Below, piece after piece: positions 7,930 through 14,675 of a DNA stretch of 64,000 nucleotides. The notes under the pieces were generated by a model, which had not been told where the DNA came from, made no database searches, and saw only the letters and a program-made list of their open reading frames with translations. A program made the translations under genes and the position numbers. How positions within the stretch are numbered: position 1 is the first letter of the stretch; each line of letters starts with the position of its first letter. This DNA is from BP-191 sp035940575 (GTDB lineage Bacteria > Actinomycetota > Actinomycetes > BP-191): assembly GCA_035940575.1 (NCBI GenBank), contig DASZER010000056.1, forward strand, positions 1-64,000. The letters are read 5' to 3'.

Positions 7930-8780
7930 TAGCGGCGGCGCAGGCGGCGGCGCAGCAGCGTGACCGGCAGGGCGCCGGCCAGGCCGAGCACCGGCGGCGC
8001 CGCGGCCACCGACCACGGAGGCGCGGCGAGCGCGGACGGCTTCGGGATGTCGGCGTCCTCGATCTGGCCGGGGACGCGCAGGCCCTTGATGCGCGACGGC
8101 GGCCAGATGACGACGAACGCCCGCCCGATGATCTTCTTCTCCGGCACGGGGCCGAACGCGCGCGAGTCGCTCGAGCGCCCGCGGTGGTCGCCCATGACCC
8201 AGACCTGGCCCTCGGGGACCACGGTCGTGAACGTCTGCCTGTCGTCCTCGAACAGGTACGGCTCGTCGAGCGGCACGCCGTTGACGGTCACGCGGCCGTT
8301 GTCGCAGCAGGCGACGGTGTCGCCCTCGAGGCCGATGACGCGCTTGATGAAGTCGCGCTCGCCGGGGGCGCCGAGGCCGATCGCGCCGGAGACCTTGCGG
8401 CGGATGCTCTCGAGCGTGTTGCGCGGCGGCGGCACGAACACCTCAGGCTGCCAGCGCAGCCCGGAGCCGTTGAACACGACGACCTCGCCGCGGTGGATGT
8501 CGCGGAAGCGGTAGACGAGCTTGTTGACGAGGACCCGGTCGCCCTTGCAGCCCGGGCAGCCGTGGAGCGTCTGCTCCATCGATCCGGAAGGGATGAAGAA
8601 CGCCTGGACGAAGAACGCCTTGATGATCAGCGCGAGGACGAACGCGATCAGCAGCAGGAACGGCAGCTCCCGCAGGAACGACCCCTGCTTCTTCTTCGGC
8701 TCCCCCTCGGCCTCCGCCGGCGGCTCGGTGGCGGCCGGCTCGGCGGGGGTGGGCTCGGCGTGCTCCCCCGGCTCCGTCAC
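7929..8780 (-). CDS. lepB: type I signal peptidase
   Basis: Signal peptidase I removes Sec and Tat signal peptides on the outer face of the membrane. The 283-residue product has a 35-residue acidic/Pro cytosolic tail, one transmembrane helix (FLLLIAFVLALIIKAFFVQ) and the catalytic motif IPSGSMEQTL, with Ser at about residue 67. The catalytic Lys lies in RDFIKRVIGLEGD near residue 143, and GDHRGRSSDSRAFGPV is the conserved box E. Two Cys pairs (CPGC, CC) sit in the catalytic domain. A second hydrophobic segment and a run of Arg end the protein. It starts with GTG overlapping the rplS stop (GTGA). Many exported proteins in this window would be substrates. Confidence 0.96.
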   Translation of the reverse strand: MTEPGEHAEPTPAEPAATEPPAEAEGEPKKKQGSFLRELPFLLLIAFVLALIIKAFFVQAFFIPSGSMEQTLHGCPGCKGDRVLVNKLVYRFRDIHRGEVVVFNGSGLRWQPEVFVPPPRNTLESIRRKVSGAIGLGAPGERDFIKRVIGLEGDTVACCDNGRVTVNGVPLDEPYLFEDDRQTFTTVVPEGQVWVMGDHRGRSSDSRAFGPVPEKKIIGRAFVVIWPPSRIKGLRVPGQIEDADIPKPSALAAPPWSVAAAPPVLGLAGALPVTLLRRRLRRR

Positions 8781-9133
8781 TTGGTGACGGCCTCCCGCTT
8801 CTCCTTGATCTTCGCCGCCTTGCCGCGCAGCTCGCGGAGGTAGTACAGCTTCGCGCGCCGCACGTCGCCGCGGGTCACGATCTCGATGCTGCCGAGGATC
8901 GGCGAGTGCACGGGGAACGTGCGCTCCACGCCGACGCCGAACGACACCTTGCGGACCGTGAACGTCTCGCGGATGCCGCCGCCCTGGCGCCGGATGACGA
9001 CGCCCTGGAACACCTGGGTCCGCTCCCGGTTGCCCTCGACGACGCGTACGCCGACCTTGACGGTGTCGCCCGGGCGGAAGTCCGGGATGTCCGACCGCAG
9101 GCTCGCGGCGTCGAGGCTGTCCAGGGTGTTCAT
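8777..9133 (-). CDS. rplS: 50S ribosomal protein L19
   Basis: L19 sits at the 30S-50S interface. The 118-residue product starts at the ATG at 9133 and matches the family along its length: FRPGDTVKVGVRVVEG, RTQVFQGVVIRRQG, RETFTVRKVSFGVGVERTFP, and LRGKAAKIKEK at the end. Longer upstream frames are ruled out by the L19 start and by the trmD stop 80 bases away. It is followed by lepB with a GTGA overlap. A motif shared with the rpsP upstream region lies at 9206-9226, so rplS probably has its own promoter inside the operon. Confidence 0.97.
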   Translation of the reverse strand: MNTLDSLDAASLRSDIPDFRPGDTVKVGVRVVEGNRERTQVFQGVVIRRQGGGIRETFTVRKVSFGVGVERTFPVHSPILGSIEIVTRGDVRRAKLYYLRELRGKAAKIKEKREAVTK

Positions 9134-9205
9134 GACCGGTCGCTTTCCGTGGGCGCGCGCGGGCGCGCGGGGGTCGTGCGGGATCTGCGGCGCCGTGTGC
9201 GCACG

Positions 9206-9226
9206 CAGCCGCTTAGTTTGCCACAG
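9206..9226 (-). promoter_or_regulatory. rplS upstream motif shared with rpsP
   Basis: On the minus strand the sequence reads CTGTGGCA, two bases, CTA, one base, GCGGCTG. It matches the segment upstream of rpsP at 19 of 21 positions. It covers the last codons and stop of trmD and lies 73-93 bases before the rplS ATG. Position and conservation suggest a promoter core or regulator site for ribosomal-protein genes; which part is the -10 cannot be settled by reading. Confidence 0.45.
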
Positions 9227-9968
9227 CAGGGGGCGGCAGCGGAAACGGCAGGTCGAGAACGGCCAGCACGGCCCGGTCCCGCGCGTCGAGCTCCACGCGC
9301 AGGAGCAGCTCGGGCCGGAACGCCGCCGTACGCCGCAGCGCCTCATCGCGGCGCCACCGCGCGATCGCGCCGTGGTCGCCGGAGAGCAGCACGGCGGGCA
9401 CGTCGCGGCCCTCGTGGGAGGCGGGGCGGGTGTAGACGGGGCCTTCGAGCAGGCCGGTCGTGTGCGAGTCGTCGGCGACGGACTCGGCGTTGCCGACGAC
9501 GCCGGGGACCAGGCGGGTCACGGCCTCGACCATCACGAGCGCCGCGACCTCGCCGCCGGCGAGGACGTAGTCGCCGAGGCTCACCTCGTCGTCGGCGAAC
9601 TCGTCGACGACGCGGCGGTCGATGCCCTCGTAGCGGCCGCACGCGATCGCGAGCCACGGCTCGGCGGCCCACTCCTCGACCAGCGCCTGCGTGAGGAGGC
9701 GCCCGCTCGGCGTGGGGACGACGACGCGGGGCTTCGTCGGGCCGTCGGTCAGGTCGCGGAGGGCGGCGTACCAGGGCTCGGGCTTCATCACCATGCCCGG
9801 GCCGCCGCCGAACGGCGCGTCGTCCACCGTGCGGTGCACGTCGTTCGTGCGCTCGCGCAGGTCGTGGACGCGCAGGTCGACCAGGCCGCGTTCGCGCGCC
9901 TTGCCGAGCAGCGAGACGTCCAGCGGCCCGAAGAACTCCGGGAAGATCGTGACGACGTCGATCCGCAC
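9213..9968 (-). CDS. trmD: tRNA (guanine-N1-)-methyltransferase
   Basis: TrmD methylates G37 next to the anticodon of tRNAs reading CUN, CCN and CGG codons, preventing +1 frameshifts. The 251-residue product begins RIDVVTIFPEFF and carries the SPOUT-class trefoil knot: VPTPSGRLLTQ, IACGRYEGIDRRV near 107-120, and SLGDYVLAGGEVAAL near 130-144, which bind S-adenosylmethionine. DDSHTTGLLEGPVYTRP is the tRNA-binding Asp region. The GTG at 9968 gives the standard beginning; a GTG two codons earlier overlaps the rimM stop (GTGA) and is nearly as likely. It belongs to the rpsP-khpA-rimM-trmD-rplS operon. Confidence 0.96.
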   Translation of the reverse strand: MRIDVVTIFPEFFGPLDVSLLGKARERGLVDLRVHDLRERTNDVHRTVDDAPFGGGPGMVMKPEPWYAALRDLTDGPTKPRVVVPTPSGRLLTQALVEEWAAEPWLAIACGRYEGIDRRVVDEFADDEVSLGDYVLAGGEVAALVMVEAVTRLVPGVVGNAESVADDSHTTGLLEGPVYTRPASHEGRDVPAVLLSGDHGAIARWRRDEALRRTAAFRPELLLRVELDARDRAVLAVLDLPFPLPPPAVAN

Positions 9969-9970
9969 CG

Positions 9971-10486
9971 TCACTCCAGGGTGTCGAGGTCGAGCAGCCC
10001 CGGCGGCGGGTCCACGACGACCCGGCCGCCGGGCACGTCCACCTCGGGCACGAGCGCCTCGACGAACGGCACCAGCACCTCGCGCCCCTCGACGTCGATG
10101 GCCAGCAACGGCGGCCCCGGCACGTGGATCACGTCGGTGACGCTGCCGAGCTTGGTGCCCTGGGTCGTGACGGCGACGAGGCCGACGAGGTCGTGGTCCC
10201 ACCACTCCCCCTCCTCGGCGTCGCCCACGTCGGCGGAGTCGACGACGAGGAGCGTGCCCCGCAGCGTCTCCGCCGCGTCGCGGTCCTCCACGCCGGCGAA
10301 GCGCACGAGCAGCCGCCCGTGGTGCGCGCGGACGCCCTCGACCGTGAGGGGGCCGCGTTCGGGCGGGTCCGTCGCGAGGACGGAGCCGGTGGCGTAGCGG
10401 CGGTCGGGGTCGTCGGTGCGCACCTCGACGCTCACCTCGCCCTTGACGCCGTGCGCGTGGCCTATGCGCCCGACGACGAGCAGCAC
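9971..10486 (-). CDS. rimM: 16S rRNA processing protein RimM
   Basis: RimM binds ribosomal protein S19 and assists maturation of the 30S head. The 171-residue product opens with VVGRIGHAHGVKGEV, the RimM N-terminal signature, followed by a barrel ending near residue 85 and a PRC-type barrel (EEGEWWDHDLVGLVAVTTQG, then DVEGREVLVPFVEALVPEVD). It starts with GTG at 10486, four bases after the khpA stop, and its stop overlaps or abuts trmD. Length and order are normal. Confidence 0.95.
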   Translation of the reverse strand: MLLVVGRIGHAHGVKGEVSVEVRTDDPDRRYATGSVLATDPPERGPLTVEGVRAHHGRLLVRFAGVEDRDAAETLRGTLLVVDSADVGDAEEGEWWDHDLVGLVAVTTQGTKLGSVTDVIHVPGPPLLAIDVEGREVLVPFVEALVPEVDVPGGRVVVDPPPGLLDLDTLE

Positions 10487-10490
10487 GGCG

Positions 10491-10742
10491 TCAGCGGATC
10501 TCGTCGGTGTCCACGACGTCGACGCGGATCCCCTTGCCCCCGATGCCGGCGACGACGGCGCGCAGCGCCTTCGCGGTGCGGCCGTTGCGCCCGATGACCT
10601 TGCCCAGGTCCTCCGGGTGCACGCGGATCTCCAACGTCGTGCCGCGACGGCCCGTGCGCTGGCTCACCTGGACGTCGTCGGGGTTCTCGACGATGCCCAT
10701 GACCAGGTGCTGGAGGGCGGCGTCGAGGTGCGGCGCCGCCAC
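10491..10742 (-). CDS. khpA: KH-domain RNA-binding protein KhpA
   Basis: An 83-residue single-KH-domain protein. The RNA-binding loop is VIGRNGRTAKALR at about residues 48-60, the GxxG motif being GRNG. KhpA-type proteins act with KhpB as broad RNA chaperones and are encoded between rpsP and rimM in many Gram-positive genomes, as here. It starts with GTG right after the rpsP stop, with no bases between the genes. Confidence 0.93.
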   Translation of the reverse strand: MAAPHLDAALQHLVMGIVENPDDVQVSQRTGRRGTTLEIRVHPEDLGKVIGRNGRTAKALRAVVAGIGGKGIRVDVVDTDEIR

Positions 10743-11393
10743 CTACTCCGCCGGGGTCTCGGTCGGGGCGTCCGCGGGGGTCTCGGCCGCGGCGTCCGCC
10801 GGAGCCTCGGTCGCGGTCTCGGTCGCGGTCTCGGTCGCGGTGTCGGCCTCGGTGGTCACGCCCTCGGCGGCCGCCTCGACGGCCGGCGCGCCCTCGGCGG
10901 CGGCGTCGGCCTCGCGGAGCTCGCCCAGCGGGGTGCCCTGCTCGGCGGCGTCGGCGGCCATCTGGTCGGCGGTCGGCTCGGTCCCGGGCTTCGCGGCCTC
11001 GTCGACCTTCTTCTTGCCGCCCTTGGGCGTGGTCGCGGCGGCGGGCTCGTCGCTCATGGCGGCCTTGGCGGCGGCCTCGAACACGGCCTTCTTGTCCGCC
11101 TTCGCCTCCTTGACCCTCATCGGCGGCGGGGCGGGCAGGCCCTTGAACTCCTGCCACGTGCCGGTCACCTTCAGGAGCGCCTCGACGGCCTCGGTCGGCT
11201 GCGCGCCGACGCGGAGCCAGTGCAGGGCGCGGTCACCGTCGATCTCGATGAACGACGGCTCCTCCTTCGGGTGGTACTTGCCGATCGTCTCGATCGAGCG
11301 ACCGTCGCGCTTGGTACGGCTGTCGGTGACGACGACGCGGTAGTGCGGGCTGCGCATCTTGCCGAGGCGCATGAGGCGGATCTTCGTTGCCAC
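10743..11393 (-). CDS. rpsP: 30S ribosomal protein S16 with long acidic Ala-rich tail
   Basis: S16 is an early assembly protein of the 30S body. The first 80-110 residues are typical (KIRLMRLGKMRSPHYRVVVTD, IGKYHPKEEPSFIEID, WLRVGAQPTEAVEALL). The protein then continues to 216 residues with a low-complexity tail rich in Ala, Glu, Thr and Pro, including three TATE repeats and several ADAP/ETPAE units. Actinobacterial S16 proteins often have an Ala-rich extension, but this one about doubles the core. It opens the operon running to rplS and lepB. The ATG at 11393 has a shared upstream motif at 11513-11533. Confidence 0.95.
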   Translation of the reverse strand: MATKIRLMRLGKMRSPHYRVVVTDSRTKRDGRSIETIGKYHPKEEPSFIEIDGDRALHWLRVGAQPTEAVEALLKVTGTWQEFKGLPAPPPMRVKEAKADKKAVFEAAAKAAMSDEPAAATTPKGGKKKVDEAAKPGTEPTADQMAADAAEQGTPLGELREADAAAEGAPAVEAAAEGVTTEADTATETATETATEAPADAAAETPADAPTETPAE

Positions 11394-11512
11394 GAGCTGT
11401 CGTGCTCCCTGTGATCGCGTGTGGTCGCCGTCGCCAAGCGGGTGGGGTCCGCCGAACTCCGGTCGTGCGGCAACGCCGGTGCGGGTAGAGGGGCCGCGGT
11501 CCGGCGGTCGTT

Positions 11513-11533
11513 CAGCCGCCTAGTGTGCCACAG
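11513..11533 (-). promoter_or_regulatory. rpsP upstream motif shared with rplS
   Basis: The minus strand reads CTGTGGCACACTAGG followed by CGGCTG, matching the motif upstream of rplS at 19 of 21 positions. It is 120-140 bases before the rpsP ATG in an otherwise empty 192-base divergent intergenic region. It is probably a promoter core or binding site for a regulator of ribosomal-protein genes; this is inference from the repeated occurrence. Confidence 0.45.
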
Positions 11534-11585
11534 GCGGCACGGAACCATCCCGCCGCCCGGCAACGTCGTAGCCGCGGGTGGTCAC

Positions 11586-12137
11586 ATGAGGCGGGGACGG
11601 GACGTAGCGGCGGCCCTGGCGGTCGCGCTGGCGGCGGGATGCGCTCGGGGGGCGGCCCCCGTGGCAGCGCCCGCCGCCGTGGTGCCCTCGCGGGCGGCCG
11701 AGCCCTGCCACTACCCCGACGACATGGCCGACCTCGACGCGAGGCGGCGCGGCGCCGACGCGGTCGCCGTCGTCACGCTCGCGTCCCGCCACGGCGAGCC
11801 GGCCGGCGACGACGTCGTGTGGCACGCCCGCGTCGAACGCGTCCTGGACGGCGCCGCTCCCGCCGACGTCACGATCGTGGAGCGCGTCGGCGACGTGGAC
11901 GGGTTCTTCAGGGACACGCGGTACGTGGTGTTCCTGTTCGCGCGGCGCGGCACGTCGTTCGTGGTGCTCGACGGGGTCGAGGGGATGCTCCCGGTGCGCG
12001 AGGGGCGGGTCTACGCCGAGTGCTACGGCTCCGACCCCGCGACGAGGCCGAGCGGCGCCGGCGTGCACGCGGGCGAGCCGTTGGAGGCGTTCGTCGCGCG
12101 GTACGCCGCGCACGCGGGGGGTGCCGCGTCCCCCTGA
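11586..12137 (+). CDS. predicted lipoprotein, unknown function
   Basis: A 183-residue exported protein. From the ATG at 11586 the N-terminus is basic, then hydrophobic, ending in the lipobox LAAGC with Cys near residue 22, so it should be lipid-anchored outside the membrane. The mature part has conserved-looking Cys at AEPCHYP and AECYGSD and beta-strand-like stretches (VVWHARVERVLDG, RYVVFLFARRGTSFVVLDG). This resembles actinobacterial tissue-inhibitor-like (OB-fold) lipoproteins that begin mature CSC or C...C, but I cannot assign it firmly. The longer upstream frame is rejected because it runs through the rpsP promoter region. It precedes two cysteine-rich microproteins on the same strand. 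Confidence 0.7.
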   Translation: MRRGRDVAAALAVALAAGCARGAAPVAAPAAVVPSRAAEPCHYPDDMADLDARRRGADAVAVVTLASRHGEPAGDDVVWHARVERVLDGAAPADVTIVERVGDVDGFFRDTRYVVFLFARRGTSFVVLDGVEGMLPVREGRVYAECYGSDPATRPSGAGVHAGEPLEAFVARYAAHAGGAASP

Positions 12138-12145
12138 CGTGGCCT

Positions 12146-12151
12146 TACCCT
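12146..12151 (+). promoter_or_regulatory. candidate -10 for the microprotein pair
   Basis: TACCCT, a -10 hexamer form common in high-GC actinobacteria, lies 41 bases before the ATG of the first four-cysteine microprotein and just after the lipoprotein stop. No convincing -35 is visible. The transcript would keep an AGGAG ribosome-binding site before the ATG. Confidence 0.35.
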
Positions 12152-12192
12152 GTCGGGTGCTCGTCCCCTCATCCCCTCGAAGGAGATCCCAG

Positions 12193-12378
12193 ATGAAGCG
12201 CCTGCTCCTGCTCGCCGCCGTCGGCGCGGCCGCCGCCGTCGTCCCCGCCCCGGCCGCCAACGCCAGCCACCTCTGCGTCACCAGCGGGGGCTCGACCGTC
12301 TGGTGCGCGCCGCACCCGGCGATCAGCCGCCCGCAGCTCTGCCTCACCAGCGCGGGACGCCCCGTCGTCTGCGTCTGA
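12193..12378 (+). CDS. four-cysteine secreted microprotein 1
   Basis: A 61-residue exported peptide: signal peptide MKRLLLL...ANA cleaved near residue 24, leaving about 37 residues. Cysteines at 28, 38, 50 and 60 give C-x9-C-x11-C-x9-C, formed by two copies of a unit C-[VL]-T-S-x-G-x-x-V-x-C. Each half probably forms a disulfide-closed beta-hairpin. The ATG follows AGGAGATCCCAG. It is a paralogue of the next gene, with nearly identical signal peptides and CAPH after the second Cys. It is also similar in design to the two-cysteine array at 51-53 kb. Function unknown; an extracellular structural, signalling or antagonistic peptide is possible. Confidence 0.75.
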   Translation: MKRLLLLAAVGAAAAVVPAPAANASHLCVTSGGSTVWCAPHPAISRPQLCLTSAGRPVVCV

Positions 12379-12392
12379 GACGGAGCCCCCTC

Positions 12393-12578
12393 GTGAAGCG
12401 ACTGCTCCTCCTCGCCGCCGTCGGCGCGGGCGCGGCTCTCGTGCCCGCTCCCGCGCTGGCGGGGCACCTCTGCGTCACGAGCAACGGCCGTGACGTCGTC
12501 TGCGCGCCGCACGTCGACCTCGTGAGCGAGGACCCGATCTGCGTCACGCGCGGCGGGGACCCCGTCGTCTGCGTGTAA
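12393..12578 (+). CDS. four-cysteine secreted microprotein 2
   Basis: A 61-residue paralogue of the preceding gene, starting with GTG at 12393 fourteen bases after its stop. The signal peptide (VKRLLLLAAVG...LAG) and the HLCVTS start of the mature part match. Cysteines at 27, 37, 50 and 60 give C-x9-C-x12-C-x9-C. The linker between the two halves is acidic (DLVSEDP), where copy 1 has a neutral Pro/Arg stretch. The pair looks like a tandem duplication of a gene that was itself built by internal duplication. A strong hairpin follows the stop. Confidence 0.75.
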   Translation: MKRLLLLAAVGAGAALVPAPALAGHLCVTSNGRDVVCAPHVDLVSEDPICVTRGGDPVVCV

Positions 12579-12589
12579 CGCACCGGCAC

Positions 12590-12621
12590 CGGTCCGGGCC
12601 GCCGCTCAGCGGCCCGGACCG
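12590..12621 (+). terminator. hairpin terminator after the microprotein pair
   Basis: A perfect 13-bp stem (CGGTCCGGGCCGC pairing with GCGGCCCGGACCG) with a 6-base loop begins 11 bases after the second microprotein stop. There is no U-tract, as usual in high-GC actinobacteria. Confidence 0.7.
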
Positions 12622-12649
12622 TCGTCGGGGCACCCCACGCGATCCCGCC

Positions 12650-12844
12650 ATCGCCCGCCCTGACGACGGCGGGGTGGGCATGCCCGGACACGCGGGCACC
12701 GCACGGCCCAGGCGTTCGATGGCCGCGGCCTGCACGACGTTCGCGAACGTGGACGGCGACGTCCCCCGCCGACTGGCCCGCGCCGGCGTACGCGATGCGG
12801 TCGGCGACCACCTTCCGTACGAGCGCCTCCCCCGACCCGGTCAC
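12650..12844 (-). pseudogene. possible amidohydrolase remnant downstream of ffh
   Basis: The gap between the microproteins and ffh has no intact gene. On the minus strand one frame starting at a GTG at 12844 contains VVADRIAYAGAG and then GDVAVHV, which resemble the N-terminal strand of amidohydrolases (ADGRIAYVGAG...DVAVDV), and later GHAHPAVV resembling the HxH metal motif. The frames needed to join these pieces do not agree and the sequence ends after about 65 codons. Amidohydrolase-like genes next to ffh occur in mycobacteria (recalled), so decay in place is plausible. The overlapping plus-strand frame is not convincing. Confidence 0.25.
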
Positions 12845-12855
12845 GGGGCGGCGCG

Positions 12856-14298
12856 CTAGCGCGGCGGGCCGAGCGGGCCGCCGGGGGGCAGCGGGGGCAT
12901 CCCCGGCGGGAGCGACATCGCGCCGCGCCTGCCCTTCCTGCCCTTCTTGCCGCGCCGACCGCCGAGACCCATGGTCGCGCCCATCTGCTTCATCATCTTG
13001 CGGGCCTCGAAGAACCGGTCGACGAGCTGGTTGACCTCGTTGACCTTGACGCCCGACCCCTTCGCGATGCGCAGGCGGCGGGAGCCGTTGATGATCTTCG
13101 GGTCGGCGCGCTCGGCCGGCGTCATCGACCGAATGATCGCGGCGACGCGGTCGAGGTCGCGGTCGTCGATGGAGTTGATCTGCTCCTTGACCTGGCCGAG
13201 CCCGGGGAGCATGCCGAGCAGGTTGCCGATGGGGCCCATCTTCTTGATCTGGAGCATCTGGTCGAGGAAGTCCTCGAGCGTGAAGTCGTCGCCGCCGAGG
13301 ACCTTCTGCGCCATCTCCTCGGCCTGCTGCTGGTCGAAGACCTGCTCGGCCTGCTCGATCAGCGTCAGCACGTCGCCCATGCCGAGGATGCGCGAGGCCA
13401 TCCGCTCGGGGTGGAAGACGTCGTAGTCGGCGAGCTTCTCGCCGGTGCTCGCGAACATGATCGGCCGCTCGCACACCTGCGCGATCGACAGCGCGGCGCC
13501 GCCGCGCGCGTCGCCGTCGAGCTTCGTGAGCACGACGCCGCTGAACCCCACGCCGTCCTCGAACGCGCGCGCGGTCGTGACGGCGTCCTGGCCGATCATC
13601 GCGTCCACGACGAACAGCACCTCGTCGGGCCGCACCGCGTCGCGGATGTCGATCGCCTGCTGCATCATCTCGGCGTCCACGCCGAGGCGGCCCGCGGTGT
13701 CGACGACGACGACGTCGTAGCCGAGCCTGGTCGCGTGCTCGATCGAGTCGCGCGCGACCTTGACCGGGTCGCCGACGGGCTTGCCGTCGCCGTGCACGCC
13801 GGACGCCCCGCGCTCGGGCGCGAACACCGCGACGTCCGCCTGCTCCCCGACGACCTCGAGCTGGTCGACGGCGTTGGGGCGCTGGAGGTCGCAGGCGACG
13901 AGCAGCGGCGCGTGGCCCTTGGACTTCAGCCACCTGCCGAACTTGCCCGCCGCCGTCGTCTTGCCGGCGCCCTGCAGGCCCGCGAGCAGGATCACCGTCG
14001 GCGGCGTCTTCGCGAACCGCAGCAGCCGCGTCTCGCCGCCGAGGATCGTGACGAGCTCCTCGTTGACGATCTTGATGACCTGCTGCGCGGGGTTGAGGCT
14101 CTGCGAGACCTCCGCGCCCGTCGCGCGCTCCTTGATTGCGGCCGTGAACGCCTTGACGACCGGCACCGCCACGTCCGCCTCGAGCAGCGCGATGCGGATC
14201 TCGCGGAGGGTGGCGTTGACGTCCTCCTCCGACAGGCGGCCCTTGCCGCGCAGCTTCGTGAAGACCGCGTCGAGCCGGTCGGAGAGGGTGTCGAACAC
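12856..14298 (-). CDS. ffh: signal recognition particle protein Ffh
   Basis: Ffh is the SRP54 GTPase that binds signal sequences of nascent membrane proteins and delivers ribosomes to FtsY. The 480-residue product has the N domain, the G domain with LAGLQGAGKTTAAGKF (P-loop near 107-122), ACDLQRPNAVDQL, DTAGRLGVD and TKLDGDARGG, and the Met-rich M domain (QMLQIKKMGPIGNLLGMLPG, later MMKQMGATMGLGG). The tail is Gly/Pro/Lys-rich, ending LPPGGPLGPPR. It starts with GTG. Its receptor ftsY and smc lie 6-7 kb away on the same strand. Confidence 0.97.
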   Translation of the reverse strand: MFDTLSDRLDAVFTKLRGKGRLSEEDVNATLREIRIALLEADVAVPVVKAFTAAIKERATGAEVSQSLNPAQQVIKIVNEELVTILGGETRLLRFAKTPPTVILLAGLQGAGKTTAAGKFGRWLKSKGHAPLLVACDLQRPNAVDQLEVVGEQADVAVFAPERGASGVHGDGKPVGDPVKVARDSIEHATRLGYDVVVVDTAGRLGVDAEMMQQAIDIRDAVRPDEVLFVVDAMIGQDAVTTARAFEDGVGFSGVVLTKLDGDARGGAALSIAQVCERPIMFASTGEKLADYDVFHPERMASRILGMGDVLTLIEQAEQVFDQQQAEEMAQKVLGGDDFTLEDFLDQMLQIKKMGPIGNLLGMLPGLGQVKEQINSIDDRDLDRVAAIIRSMTPAERADPKIINGSRRLRIAKGSGVKVNEVNQLVDRFFEARKMMKQMGATMGLGGRRGKKGRKGRRGAMSLPPGMPPLPPGGPLGPPR

Positions 14299-14332
14299 GT
14301 ACGCAGCCTAAGCCACGGCAGAGCGCCCTACG

Positions 14333-14638
14333 TCAGCCCGCGACGCACCCGGCGAACGCCGTCGCCGCGCCCGGCGCGTTGGTGACGGTGATCTGCGTCC
14401 AGCGCACGGAGTCGCCCACCCTGGCCAGCGCGTCGGCGACGAGCAGGTCGCCGTAGACGCTCACCGTGAGCGGGCCGCTGCGGTCGACGTAGCTCAGGCT
14501 CTGGTAGCGCGGCGACTTCGGCGACTCGGCGTAGCCCTGGTGCAGGCCCGTGTTGAAGTCGTCGAGGCAGCTCGCGTGGGCGGTGCCGGTGAGGGGGAGG
14601 AGGGCGGCCGCGAGGACCGCGGTGGCGGCGAGGCGCAT
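14333..14638 (-). CDS. small secreted two-cysteine protein
   Basis: A 101-residue exported protein with a clear signal peptide (MRLAATAVLAAALLPLTGTAHA, cleavage near residue 22). The mature chain of about 78 residues has only two cysteines, one at its start (SCLDDF) and one near its end (FAGCVAG), so a single disulfide probably closes the domain. The middle is beta-rich (LTVSVYGDLLVADAL, VRWTQITVTNAP). It lies between glnD and ffh, with 37- and 34-base gaps and no overlap. Function unknown. It shares the terminal-Cys design with the nine microproteins at 51-53 kb but is larger. Confidence 0.7.
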   Translation of the reverse strand: MRLAATAVLAAALLPLTGTAHASCLDDFNTGLHQGYAESPKSPRYQSLSYVDRSGPLTVSVYGDLLVADALARVGDSVRWTQITVTNAPGAATAFAGCVAG

Positions 14639-14675
14639 GGTGGAGCTCCTGGGTGAGGGGACGAGCGAGGGGCGC

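Noticed and set aside
10743..10860. Short tandem DNA repeats that could be taken for a CRISPR or satellite
   Set aside because: They are 12-bp codon repeats encoding the S16 TATE tail, in frame and without spacers.
12674..12859. A 61-codon plus-strand ORF downstream of the microproteins
   Set aside because: No ribosome-binding site, no signal peptide or domain, and it starts beyond a strong terminator and runs into the ffh stop region.
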